Origin: Burkholderia sp. D-99
GTDB taxonomy: Bacteria > Pseudomonadota > Gammaproteobacteria > Burkholderiales > Burkholderiaceae
Direction: 5' to 3'
Assembly: GCF_011605345.1 (NCBI RefSeq)
Contig: NZ_JAAOXM010000007.1
Coordinates: 1-64,000 of the forward strand
Length of the DNA: 64,000 bases
The notes under the pieces were generated by a model that was not told the DNA's origin, did no database searches, and was given only the letters and a program-made list of their open reading frames with translations. Shown in pieces: positions 8,303-15,901 of this stretch. How positions within the stretch are numbered: position 1 is the stretch's first letter; every line of letters starts with the position of its first letter. Position numbers and translations under genes: made by a program.

Positions 8303-8959
8303 TTACGAACGAGCGACGCTCGTCGCTTCGATATACGCCTTGCGCTCGGTTGCCACGCGCTGCGCGGCCGGACGCTCGCCGACCGTCTTCGCGTGCGCCT
8401 TCCAGTCGATACCGGCGTCGAGCAGGAAATCGCGTCCGAATATGGCCTTCGTCGCCATCCCGATGACCGGCAGATGGACCCATGCGGCGATGTCGGCGAG
8501 GCCGAACGACTCGCCGAGCACATACGGCGAAAACTGCGTCAACTGCTTGAACGCATCGATCGCGCGCGGCAGGCGCTTCTCGACGTGCGCCTTCATTCCG
8601 TCGCTGACCTTGCCGCCGAAAAACGCTTCCGTATAGACCTCGCGCGCCACCCATTCGAGATACAGCTCGAGCGTCTCGACCAGTTCGCGCACTTTCGCGG
8701 CCGCAAACGGGCTCGCCGGGAAAATGCCTTTCTCGGGATAGCGCGCCGCCAGGTATTCGATGATCACCTGCGACTCGAACAATGCGCCTTCTTCGGTCTT
8801 CAGGAACGGAATCTTGCCGAGCGGCGAATCGGCGAGCTGGGCCGGATCGCTGATCGGCAATCCGCACACCGACTCTTCGAACGGAATGTCGTGCTCGAGC
8901 AGGACGAACTTCACCTTGTTGTAATAGTTGGACAACGGAATACCGCACAGCTGTAGCAT
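8303..8959 (-). CDS. Glutathione S-transferase family protein
   Basis: A 218-residue cytosolic GST. The N-terminal thioredoxin-like domain (~1-80) has the cis-Pro GKIPFL and the glutathione-binding ALFESQVIIEYLA segments. The C-terminal all-helical domain contains the N-capping motif in SFGLADIAAWVHLPV. The likely substrate is an electrophile conjugated to glutathione, but no specific activity can be assigned. It is transcribed divergently from the enoyl-CoA hydratase homologue across ~200 bp holding a symmetric AGCACG-TT-CGTGCT element (9029-9042). Confidence 0.88.
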   Translation of the reverse strand: MLQLCGIPLSNYYNKVKFVLLEHDIPFEESVCGLPISDPAQLADSPLGKIPFLKTEEGALFESQVIIEYLAARYPEKGIFPASPFAAAKVRELVETLELYLEWVAREVYTEAFFGGKVSDGMKAHVEKRLPRAIDAFKQLTQFSPYVLGESFGLADIAAWVHLPVIGMATKAIFGRDFLLDAGIDWKAHAKTVGERPAAQRVATERKAYIEATSVARS

Positions 8960-9028
8960 CGGAGTCTCCTTCGTTGCTGGAACGCGGCCGCAACGGTGCC
9001 GGCCGCCTCGGGATTCGTCGCGCTGAAA

Positions 9029-9042
9029 AGCACGTTCGTGCT
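9029..9042. promoter_or_regulatory. Symmetric element in divergent GST / hydratase promoter region
   Basis: AGCACG and CGTGCT are perfect 6-bp arms separated by TT, in the middle of the 200-bp intergenic region between two divergent genes. It could be an operator; no regulator gene is adjacent and no function can be assigned. Confidence 0.35.
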
Positions 9043-9159
9043 AGTCTAAAGCAAGTATTGCGTTCGTCATGACAACATTACATCCGCTACGGCATCGGCC
9101 GCATCAGCGTGCTACGCGCGCGGCGCCGCAGCCCCGCCATCCGATGGAGACACGCTCGC

Positions 9160-9951
9160 ATGAGTGCTGAACTGCTGGCCTCGCGTCCGCCCGAGAGCGA
9201 CTCGACGCTCGTCCTCACGCTATCCAATCCCGGCGCACGCAATGCGCTGCATCCCGACATGTACGCGGCCGGCATCGAGGCGCTCGCCACCGCCGAACGC
9301 GATCCCGGGATTCGCGCCGTCGTGCTCACCGGCGCCGATCGCTTTTTCTGCGCGGGCGGCAACCTGAACCGGCTGCTCGACAACCGCTCGAAGGATCCGT
9401 CCTATCAGGCCGACAGCATCGACCAGCTCGCCGCATGGGTCACGGCGATCCACGCTTCGACGAAGCCGGTGATCGCGGCGGTCGAAGGCGCCGCGGCCGG
9501 TGCGGGCTTCTCGCTCGCGCTCGCGTGCGACCTGATCGTCGCCGCGCACGATGCGAAGTTCGTGATGTCGTACGCGCGTGTCGGCCTGACTCCCGACGGA
9601 GGCGGTTCGTGGTTCCTCGCCCGCGCATTGCCGCGCGCGATCGCGGCCGAGATCCTGTTCGAAGGCAAACCCGTCGCAGCCGAACGTCTGCACACGCTCG
9701 GTGTCGTCAACCGGCTCGCCGTGCCGGGCGCGGCGCTGACCGACGCGCTGGCATGGGCCGATGCGCTCGCCGGCATCTCGCCGAACGCGCTCACGCGCAT
9801 CAAGTCGCTGCTCGACGACGCAACGATGCAACCGCTCGACACGCATCTCGGCACCGAACGCGATCATTTCGTCGCGTCGCTGCATCATGCCGACGGGCTC
9901 GAAGGCATCACCGCATTTCTCGAGAAACGCCAGCCCCGCTACAAGCGCTGA
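9160..9951 (+). CDS. Enoyl-CoA hydratase/isomerase family protein (oxepin-CoA hydrolase-like)
   Basis: A 263-residue crotonase-fold enzyme. The oxyanion-hole segment is RFFCAGGNLNRLL (residues ~61-73) and the second part is GAAAGAGFSLALACD. The two Glu residues of classical crotonase are not conserved: the second position reads ARVGLTPDGGGSW with Asp, a pattern seen in PaaG/alternative oxepin-CoA hydrolase-type members. It probably isomerises or hydrates an acyl-CoA, perhaps aromatic-derived. The ATG at 9160 is chosen because a GGAGA Shine-Dalgarno lies upstream at ~9145 and the fold starts right after it. No other phenylacetate genes are nearby. Confidence 0.82.
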   Translation: MSAELLASRPPESDSTLVLTLSNPGARNALHPDMYAAGIEALATAERDPGIRAVVLTGADRFFCAGGNLNRLLDNRSKDPSYQADSIDQLAAWVTAIHASTKPVIAAVEGAAAGAGFSLALACDLIVAAHDAKFVMSYARVGLTPDGGGSWFLARALPRAIAAEILFEGKPVAAERLHTLGVVNRLAVPGAALTDALAWADALAGISPNALTRIKSLLDDATMQPLDTHLGTERDHFVASLHHADGLEGITAFLEKRQPRYKR

Positions 9952-10155
9952 TCCGCAGCACCGGCTTTCGAACTGCCAGAACGCGTCTGCCCGGAAGCGC
10001 TGCGTGCGACCTCATCGACGATCACTTGCACGCCTGCGCGCACGCATCGGCATGCACATTTCCGTCGCCAGCAGCCCGTATCGATCCATGCTCTAATGAC
10101 CGCCTGTCGCGGCGCTGCCGGCGCCGTTTTCGCGCATGCAACAAAGGAGTTCACG

Positions 10156-10848
10156 ATGATCGACGTCTATAGCTGGGCGACCCCGAACGGCCACAAGGTG
10201 CACATCATGCTCGAGGAAACGGGCCTCGCCTATCGTGCCCATCCGGTCGATATCGGCGCAGGCGACCAGTTCAAGCCGGAATTCCTGAAGATCAGCCCGA
10301 ACAACAAGATCCCCGCGATCGTCGATCCGGAAGGCCCCGGCGGCAAGCCGATCTCGCTGTTCGAATCGGGCGCGATCCTGATCTACCTCGCGGAGAAGAC
10401 CGGCAAGTTCCTGCCGACCGATCCGGCCGCACGCTATGCGACGCTCGAATGGCTGATGTTCCAGATGGGCGGTGTCGGCCCGATGCTCGGGCAAGCGCAC
10501 CACTTCCGCCTGTATGCGCCGGAGAAGATCGAGTATGCAGTCAACCGCTACACGAACGAGGCAAAGCGCCTGTACAACGTGATGGACAAGCGTCTCGGCG
10601 AATCCGAATATCTCGCGGGCGATGCGTACACGATCGCGGACATTGCGACGTTCCCGTGGACGCGCTCGTGGCAGAACCAGGGCATCGTGCTCGACGAATT
10701 GCCGAACGTGAAGCGCTGGTACGAGACGATCGCTGCACGACCGGCCGTGCAGCGCGGAGTCGAAGTGCTCGCGTCGATGCGCAAGGCGCTGCAGGACGAC
10801 AAGGCACGCGAGGTGCTGTTCGGCGCGACGCAATACGCGAAGCACTGA
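10156..10848 (+). CDS. Glutathione-binding GST-like disulfide-bond oxidoreductase (YfcG/YghU type)
   Basis: A 230-residue GST-superfamily protein. The opening MIDVYSWATPNGHKVHIMLE with TPNG in place of a catalytic Cys or Ser is typical of the YfcG/Ure2p-like group, which binds two glutathiones and reduces disulfides. SPNNKIPAIVDPEG gives the cis-Pro and FESGAILIYLAEKTG the gamma-glutamyl contact. The ATG at 10156 follows AAAGGAG. A 10-bp perfect inverted repeat follows the gene at 10865-10890. Confidence 0.85.
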   Translation: MIDVYSWATPNGHKVHIMLEETGLAYRAHPVDIGAGDQFKPEFLKISPNNKIPAIVDPEGPGGKPISLFESGAILIYLAEKTGKFLPTDPAARYATLEWLMFQMGGVGPMLGQAHHFRLYAPEKIEYAVNRYTNEAKRLYNVMDKRLGESEYLAGDAYTIADIATFPWTRSWQNQGIVLDELPNVKRWYETIAARPAVQRGVEVLASMRKALQDDKAREVLFGATQYAKH

Positions 10849-10864
10849 CGCTCAAGTGACGGAC

Positions 10865-10890
10865 GGAGCGGCATCCATGCATGCCGCTCC
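10865..10890. terminator. Stem-loop between convergent genes
   Basis: GGAGCGGCAT / ATGCCGCTCC form a perfect 10-bp stem with a CCATGC loop between the GST gene (plus) and the MaoC gene (minus). No T run follows on either strand, so it may block 3' exonucleases rather than terminate on its own. Confidence 0.5.
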
Positions 10891-10895
10891 CCGCT

Positions 10896-11372
10896 TCAGA
10901 AGTAATGAAGCGTGATGAATTCCGCCGCGCAAACCGGCAGCGGCGCATCGGGACGCTCGACCTGCATCGTCACCGACCACGTCACCTGCACACCGTCCCG
11001 CGCGGCCTCGGCGGTTTCCTTTACCGCAAACAGCGCACGCACACGCGCGCCGACCGGCACCGGCTTCAGGAATCGCACACGGTTCAGTCCGTAGTTCACG
11101 CCCATCTTCTGCTCGAAACGCATCGCGTCGGTCATCAACGCAGGAATCAACGACAGCGTCAGGAACCCGTGTGCGATCGGCCCGCCGAACGGCGACTCGC
11201 GGCGCGCGCGCTCGGGATCGACGTGAATCCATTGATGATCACCGGTCGCGTCGGCAAAACCGTCGACGCGATGCTGGTCGATCGCGATCCAGCCGCTCGC
11301 GAGCGGCTCCGCGCCGACACGCGCCTGCAACGCTTGTGCCGATGCGATCAGCGGCAAGGTCACGTCGGTCAT
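10896..11372 (-). CDS. MaoC family (R)-specific enoyl-CoA hydratase, second copy
   Basis: A 158-residue single hot-dog-domain hydratase. The hydratase-2 catalytic dyad is visible as D45 and H50 in DATGDHQWIHVDPERA, followed by FGGPIAHGFLTLS. It would add water to a trans-2-enoyl-CoA to give the (R)-3-hydroxyacyl-CoA. The start codon overlaps the stop of the upstream MaoC gene by ATGA (11369-11372), which implies translational coupling and perhaps a hetero-oligomer. It is the last gene of the acyl-CoA dehydrogenase operon. Confidence 0.85.
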   Translation of the reverse strand: MTDVTLPLIASAQALQARVGAEPLASGWIAIDQHRVDGFADATGDHQWIHVDPERARRESPFGGPIAHGFLTLSLIPALMTDAMRFEQKMGVNYGLNRVRFLKPVPVGARVRALFAVKETAEAARDGVQVTWSVTMQVERPDAPLPVCAAEFITLHYF

Positions 11373-11830
11373 GCGTGCGTGCCTCCCGGATGACGCAGCC
11401 CGAAGATCACCTTGGTATGCACGGTGATCACCGTCTCGCCGGCGACGTTCACGCCGACCCACTCCGTCGATACGATGCCGCGATCGGGCTTGCTCTCCGA
11501 CACGCGCTTGTCGTGGACCTTCTGGTACATCGTGATCGTGTCGCCTGCCCTCACCGGCTTGAGCCAGCGGATCGAGTCGATACCCGGCGAGCCCATGCTG
11601 GTCGAGTCCTGGCCGAGCTTCTTGATGAGCAGGCTCATGAACACCGAACACGTGTGCCAGCCGCTCGCGACGAGCCCGCCGAAATGCGATGCCTTCCCGG
11701 CCTCTTCGTCGAGATGGAACGGCTGCGGGTCGTAGCGTTGCGCGAACGCCTTGATGTCGTCGGGTTCGAACGTGTAACGGCCCACTTCGGTGGTGCTGCC
11801 GACCACCAGGTCTTCGTAACTGATGCCCAC
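11369..11830 (-). CDS. MaoC family (R)-specific enoyl-CoA hydratase, first copy
   Basis: A 153-residue hot-dog-fold protein starting at a GTG. GGAGACACCTA lies directly before the GTG; the longer open frame upstream would overlap the dehydrogenase gene and is not part of the fold. The catalytic dyad is D34 and H39 in QRYDPQPFHLDEEAGKASHF, followed by GGLVASGWHT. It lies 37 bp downstream of the acyl-CoA dehydrogenase and overlaps the next MaoC gene by 4 bp. Both copies keep the catalytic residues, so they may be two homodimers or a heterodimer. Confidence 0.85.
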   Translation of the reverse strand: MGISYEDLVVGSTTEVGRYTFEPDDIKAFAQRYDPQPFHLDEEAGKASHFGGLVASGWHTCSVFMSLLIKKLGQDSTSMGSPGIDSIRWLKPVRAGDTITMYQKVHDKRVSESKPDRGIVSTEWVGVNVAGETVITVHTKVIFGLRHPGGTHA

Positions 11831-11867
11831 TAGGTGTCTCCTTGTCTGGCGCGCTCGCGCGTCGCCG

Positions 11868-13001
11868 TCATGCCGCGTCGGCCTGCGCGAAATCGGGCAG
11901 CGCCGCGATGCGCGCAAGATGATGATCGGTATCGCCGAGCGTCGTCTCGATGATCGACAGCCGCTTGAACAGGTGCGCAGCGGCGACCTCGTTGGTCACG
12001 CCCATGCCGCCATGCAGTTGAACGGCCTGCTGGCCGACGAAGCGCGCGGCGGCGCCGACACGCGCTTTCGCGGCCGACACGGCCTTGCGCCGCGCGTCGG
12101 CATCGCCGCTCGCGTAACGTACGGCAGCCAGGTAGGTCAGCGAACGTGCCTGTTCGGCATGGATCAGCATGTCGACCATCCGGTGCTGCAGCGCCTGGAA
12201 ACGCGCGATCGGCACGCCGAACTGTTCGCGCGTCTTCGTGTATTCGACCGTGGCGCGATTCAGTTCGTCGAGTGCGCCGACCGCTTCCGCGCACAACAGG
12301 AACGTCGCGTAATCGGCAACTTGCTCGAGGGCTGCGGCATCGCGCGCACCGCCCGTCAGCAGTCGCGCCGGCGTTTCATTGAAGCCGAGCGTCGCAGCAC
12401 GCTGGCCGTCGATCGTCCGGTAGTCGACCACCTTCGCATTCGCTGCATCCCGTTCGACGACGAAGAGGCCGATGCCGCCGCTGTCGACGCGCGCAGGCAC
12501 GATCCAGGCATGCGCCTGTGCGCCGTGCTGAACAACCGACTTCGTGCCGGTCAGCCGGTACGCGCCGCCCTGCTCGCGCGCATGCGTGTCGAGTTCGAAC
12601 AGGTCGTAGCGCGCATGCGGCTCGTGGAACGCGACCGCCACACGTTTCTGCCCCTGTGCGACCGCCTCCAGCAGCGCGGCATCGTCACCGGCGCCGGAGC
12701 CGGCGATGCGCAGCGCCTCGACGCCCACCGCCGTTGCCCAGTACGGCTCGATCACGAGCGCACGGCCGAGCTCCTGCATCACGACCAGCATGTCGACCGG
12801 GCCGCCGCCGAAGCCGCCCTGTGCGTCCGGCACGGGCAGCGCGGTCAACCCCAGTTCGGCGAACGCGCTCCATTGCTTGTCCGACACGCCCGCGTCGCTG
12901 CGCACGATTGCCTGGCGGGCTTCGAAGCCGTATTGCTCGCCGAGATAACGGCGCAACGCGTCGGCGAACTGCTGCTGCTCATCAGTAAAGCTGAAATCCA
13001 T
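11868..13001 (-). CDS. Acyl-CoA dehydrogenase family protein, second copy
   Basis: A 377-residue flavoprotein of the acyl-CoA dehydrogenase fold. The N-terminal helical part is ELGLTALPVPDAQGGFGGGPVDM and the C-terminal part has YTKTREQFGVPIARFQALQHRMVDM and QLHGGMGVTNE. The usual catalytic Glu segment (YEGT) near the C-terminus is replaced by SIIETTLGDTDHH. It lies 19 bp behind another acyl-CoA dehydrogenase gene. Adjacent, divergent pairs like this form alpha2beta2 enzymes in steroid and bile acid catabolism, so this may be the partner subunit. The substrate is unknown. Confidence 0.85.
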   Translation of the reverse strand: MDFSFTDEQQQFADALRRYLGEQYGFEARQAIVRSDAGVSDKQWSAFAELGLTALPVPDAQGGFGGGPVDMLVVMQELGRALVIEPYWATAVGVEALRIAGSGAGDDAALLEAVAQGQKRVAVAFHEPHARYDLFELDTHAREQGGAYRLTGTKSVVQHGAQAHAWIVPARVDSGGIGLFVVERDAANAKVVDYRTIDGQRAATLGFNETPARLLTGGARDAAALEQVADYATFLLCAEAVGALDELNRATVEYTKTREQFGVPIARFQALQHRMVDMLIHAEQARSLTYLAAVRYASGDADARRKAVSAAKARVGAAARFVGQQAVQLHGGMGVTNEVAAAHLFKRLSIIETTLGDTDHHLARIAALPDFAQADAA

Positions 13002-13020
13002 GGTTGTCTCCGTTCCCTGA

Positions 13021-14217
13021 TCACAGCCCCAGAATCATCTGCGCGATGATGTTCTTCTGGATCTCGTTCGAACCACCGTAGATCGACGTCTTCCGGTAGT
13101 TGAAGTAGTACGCGGCCAGCGGCGCCGCATCGTCGTCGCCCGCGATGCTGTGCTCGCGCTGGCCTTCGAGGAACGGAATGTCGAACGGTGCGGCGAGCGG
13201 GCCGATCGCGTCGACCATCAGCTCGGTGAGCGCCTGCTGCACTTCCGTGCCCTTGATCTTCAGCATGGACGCCTCGGGGCCCGGCCCCTTCCCGCTCGTC
13301 TCGCGGCTGACGACGCGCAGCACCGTCACTTCGAGCGCCATCAGCTCGACCTCGAGCGCCGCGACCTTTGCGGCGAACACGGGATCGGCGAGCAACGGCT
13401 TGCCGTTCTTGCGCTGGTTCGACGCCACGCGCTTCAGGAACGCAAGCTCGCGCTTCGACGCGCCAACGCGCGCAATGCCGGTGCGCTCATGGCCAAGCAG
13501 GTATTTCGCGTAGGTCCAGCCGCGATTCTCGTCGCCGACGAGATTCTCGACCGGCACCTTCACGTCCTCGAAGAACACCTCGTTGACCTCGTGGTCCTCG
13601 TCGAGCATGACGATCGGGCGCACCGTGATGCCGGGCGTCTTCATGTCGATCAACAGGAACGAGATGCCCTCCTGTTTCTTCGCGGCCGGATCGGTGCGCA
13701 CGAGGCAGAACATCATGTCGGCGTACTGGCCGAGCGTCGTCCAGGTCTTCTGGCCATTGACGACGTAGTGATCGCCGCGGCGCTCGGCGCGCGTGCGCAA
13801 CGATGCGAGGTCGGATCCCGAACCCGGCTCCGAGTAGCCCTGGCACCACCAGTCCGAGCCGTCGAGAATGCGCGGCAGGTAATGCCGTTTCTGCGCTTCG
13901 CTGCCGTATTTCATCAACACCGGCGCAACCATCGACACGCCGAACGGCAGCACGGTCGGCGCACCGATCCGCGCACACTCCTCATCCCAGATGTGCCGTT
14001 GCGTCGCGTTCCAGCCAGGGCCGCCATATTCGACGGGCCAGGCGGGCGCGGACCAGCCGCGCTGGCCGAGAAGCCGGTGCCAGCTCGCGAAATCCTCGCG
14101 GTCGAGTCGTTTGTGATCGAGAACTTTGGCGCGCAGTGCGTGAGGCAGGTTGGCCTCGAGCCAGGCGCGGACGTCGACGCGGAACGCGTCGTCGGCGGGG
14201 GAATAATCCAGATCCAT
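13021..14217 (-). CDS. Acyl-CoA dehydrogenase family protein, first copy
   Basis: A 398-residue acyl-CoA dehydrogenase. FAD- and substrate-binding blocks are visible: CQGYSEPGSGSDLASLRTRAERRGDHYVVNGQK broken as CQGYSEPGSGSDLASL and HYVVNGQKTWTTLG, then HERTGIARVGASKREL. The terminal helix block reads IYGGSNEIQKNIIAQMILGL, so the YEG-type catalytic Glu is Gly (YGGS at residues 380-383). As in long-chain and isovaleryl enzymes, the base could sit elsewhere in the fold. It is the first gene of a four-gene operon with one more dehydrogenase and two MaoC hydratases. Its upstream edge holds the 49-bp tandem repeats. Confidence 0.88.
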   Translation of the reverse strand: MDLDYSPADDAFRVDVRAWLEANLPHALRAKVLDHKRLDREDFASWHRLLGQRGWSAPAWPVEYGGPGWNATQRHIWDEECARIGAPTVLPFGVSMVAPVLMKYGSEAQKRHYLPRILDGSDWWCQGYSEPGSGSDLASLRTRAERRGDHYVVNGQKTWTTLGQYADMMFCLVRTDPAAKKQEGISFLLIDMKTPGITVRPIVMLDEDHEVNEVFFEDVKVPVENLVGDENRGWTYAKYLLGHERTGIARVGASKRELAFLKRVASNQRKNGKPLLADPVFAAKVAALEVELMALEVTVLRVVSRETSGKGPGPEASMLKIKGTEVQQALTELMVDAIGPLAAPFDIPFLEGQREHSIAGDDDAAPLAAYYFNYRKTSIYGGSNEIQKNIIAQMILGL

Positions 14218-14231
14218 GCGCAGTGTCTCCT

Positions 14232-14378
14232 GTCGACCAGAGTTGGCGCTTTAGCGCTTACTCTGGTCCCATGCTTCGCGGTCGACCAGAGTTGGTGCTT
14301 TAACGCTTACTCCGGTCCCATGCTTCGCGGTCGACCGGAGTTGGTGCGTCAGCACTGACTCTGGTCCCATGCAAGGCT
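14232..14378. repeat. Three tandem copies of a 49-bp repeat with internal dyad
   Basis: Copies occupy 14232-14280, 14281-14329 and 14330-14378. Each begins GTCGACC(A/G)GAGTTGG and contains GACC(A/G)GAGT ... ACTC(T/C)GGTC arms around an inner palindrome. In copy 1 the inner arms are GCGC/GCGC and in copy 3 GTGC/GCAC, a compensatory change that supports a folded structure. They lie between the acyl-CoA dehydrogenase operon and the DUF1178 gene, so the operon promoter is probably in or upstream of them. Confidence 0.9.
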
Positions 14379-14418
14379 TGCCGCAGCCGTCCGGCGCGGC
14401 AAGGACTCACTGCACACC

Positions 14419-14841
14419 TTATTGCAGCGGTTCTTTCAGCGCGGCAGGAATCGGCAGCGGCATCACTTCGATGCCTTCTTCGGCCAGGGATTGCGCATCT
14501 TCGGGCGTCGTGACGCCACGAATGCTGCGTGCCGGCGCCTCGTTGTAATGGATGCGCCGCGCTTCCTCGGCGAAGCGCTCGCCCACATTCTCGGTTTTCT
14601 CCAGCACCTCGCGCAGCGCACGCATCACCTGCGCCTGCATTGCGCGCGGATCAGCCGGCTGTGCCTGCGTCGCACCTGACAGATTCAGGCGCGGCGCCGA
14701 CGGCAGACGGTTGACCTCGGTCGTTCCGCACACCGGACATTCGACCAGCTTGCGGGACAACTGCGCTTCGAATTCATCGGCGGAAGCGAACCAGCCTTCG
14801 AACCGATGACCGTGCGGGCACTGTAAATCGAGGACCTTCAT
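14419..14841 (-). CDS. DUF1178 family protein
   Basis: A 140-residue protein of the DUF1178 family. It starts with a zinc-ribbon-like half: Cys and His in LQCPHGHRFEGWF and a CPVCGTTEV knuckle around residue 35. The rest is helical and Glu/Arg-rich. The function is unknown; the family is widespread in alpha- and beta-proteobacteria, often next to a NUDIX hydrolase gene as here. A candidate promoter, TTCACA-16 bp-TACACT, lies just upstream, so it can be transcribed independently of the nuo operon. Confidence 0.88.
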   Translation of the reverse strand: MKVLDLQCPHGHRFEGWFASADEFEAQLSRKLVECPVCGTTEVNRLPSAPRLNLSGATQAQPADPRAMQAQVMRALREVLEKTENVGERFAEEARRIHYNEAPARSIRGVTTPEDAQSLAEEGIEVMPLPIPAALKEPLQ

Positions 14842-14862
14842 GCTGAATCAGGGCGTGTGGCG

Positions 14863-14890
14863 AGTGTAGCGCAAAAAACGGTTTTGTGAA
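14863..14890 (-). promoter_or_regulatory. Candidate promoter of the DUF1178 gene
   Basis: Minus-strand -35 TTCACA (14885-14890), 16-bp spacer, -10 TACACT (14863-14868). The transcription start would fall ~15 nt before the ATG. Confidence 0.5.
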
Positions 14891-14977
14891 CGATCGTGCT
14901 AAATACCGATCGCGCGACGAGGAGGCGTCGCGTCACCGGATTGTAACGCGTCGCCCCACCCGCCGCTGACGCCGCAC

Positions 14978-15568
14978 TCAGGGCGTCAGGACCGGCCCGA
15001 GCGGCCACGTGCCGGACAGCACCTTATCGAGCCACATCGTGCCGATGATTGTCTTCACGTCGGAAATCTGGCCCGTGCGCACCCATTCCTGCAGATCGGC
15101 CTGCGTCGCGGTGAAGGTCTCGAGGAATTCGCCTTCATCGAGCTTGCGCTCGCCGGCCGTCAACCCACGCGCGAGGTACAGGTCGATGAATTCGGTCGAA
15201 TAGGAAATGATCGGGTGAATCCGGGCCAGGAACACGTACTCGCGTGCCGTGTAACCCGTTTCCTCGCGCAGTTCGCGCACGGCGCAGGCGAGCGCGCCTT
15301 CGTTCGGGTCGAGCTTGCCGGCCGGGAACTCGGCCATCACCTTGCCGATCGGGTAGCGAAACTGGCTTTCCATCAGCACGCGACCGTCGTCGAACAGCGG
15401 GATCACCATCACCGCGCCCGGGTGCTGGACGTATTCGCGCGTGGCTTTCTTGCCATCCGGCAGGCGGACGGTGTCGCGCTTGAGCTTGAGGAACGAGCCT
15501 TCGAAAATCGCCTCGCTCTCGAGGCAGGTTTCGGTCAGTGCGGCGTCGTGATTGGGTAGTTCGGCCAT
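14978..15568 (-). CDS. NUDIX hydrolase, ADP-ribose pyrophosphatase type
   Basis: A 196-residue NUDIX enzyme. The Nudix box fits GX5EX7REUXEEXGU exactly, starting at GKLDPNEG and ending RELREETGY. The N-terminal strand EGSFLKLKRDTVRLPDGKK and the upstream loop are typical of the ADP-ribose/ADP-sugar pyrophosphatase branch (NudF-like), which cleaves ADP-ribose to AMP and ribose 5-phosphate. The ATG at 15568 is chosen because GGAG lies six bases upstream; a TTG four codons earlier is less likely. It is the second gene after nuoN and probably part of the nuo transcript. Confidence 0.9.
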   Translation of the reverse strand: MAELPNHDAALTETCLESEAIFEGSFLKLKRDTVRLPDGKKATREYVQHPGAVMVIPLFDDGRVLMESQFRYPIGKVMAEFPAGKLDPNEGALACAVRELREETGYTAREYVFLARIHPIISYSTEFIDLYLARGLTAGERKLDEGEFLETFTATQADLQEWVRTGQISDVKTIIGTMWLDKVLSGTWPLGPVLTP

Positions 15569-15604
15569 CGGCGGCTCCAAAATTGAGCGCGACGGCCGGA
15601 GCCG

Positions 15605-15901
15605 TCAGCGTCGTTTGACGAGATACTGGAACGTGAAGCCGGGGAACGCGAACACGATGAAGAGACTGAACGTGATCGCGTAGAACTGCCAGCCCTGTTC
15701 GAAGCGGTTGCCGGCGCGCGACTCGAGCCAGAAGCCGAGCGCGCCAACGATGAAGTACAGCACGATCAGCTCGCCGATCCGCACCCACCCGCTCTTCTTC
15801 GCCGTGCCGAACGGCACGACGGCGAAGAGGCGTTGGTTCAGGAACGGCAGGTTGGCGCAGACGAGCGCCAACAGCACGATAAACCAGCCGGCTGCCGACA
15901 T
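15605..15901 (-). CDS. DUF2818 family small membrane protein
   Basis: A 98-residue protein with three predicted membrane helices (residues ~4-20, 42-60 and 72-92), starting MSAAGWFIVLLALVCANLPF and ending VKRR. It is the DUF2818 family, which is found directly behind nuoN in beta-proteobacteria. The ATG overlaps the nuoN stop codon by one base (TAATG at 15899-15903), so translation is coupled. The position and membrane nature suggest a role in complex I assembly or stability, but no function is established. It is easily missed because the frame stays open far upstream inside nuoN. Confidence 0.85.
   Translation of the reverse strand: MSAAGWFIVLLALVCANLPFLNQRLFAVVPFGTAKKSGWVRIGELIVLYFIVGALGFWLESRAGNRFEQGWQFYAITFSLFIVFAFPGFTFQYLVKRR

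Noticed and set aside
14232..14378. Possible CRISPR array
   Set aside because: The 49-bp units are directly contiguous with no unique spacers, and no cas genes are present.
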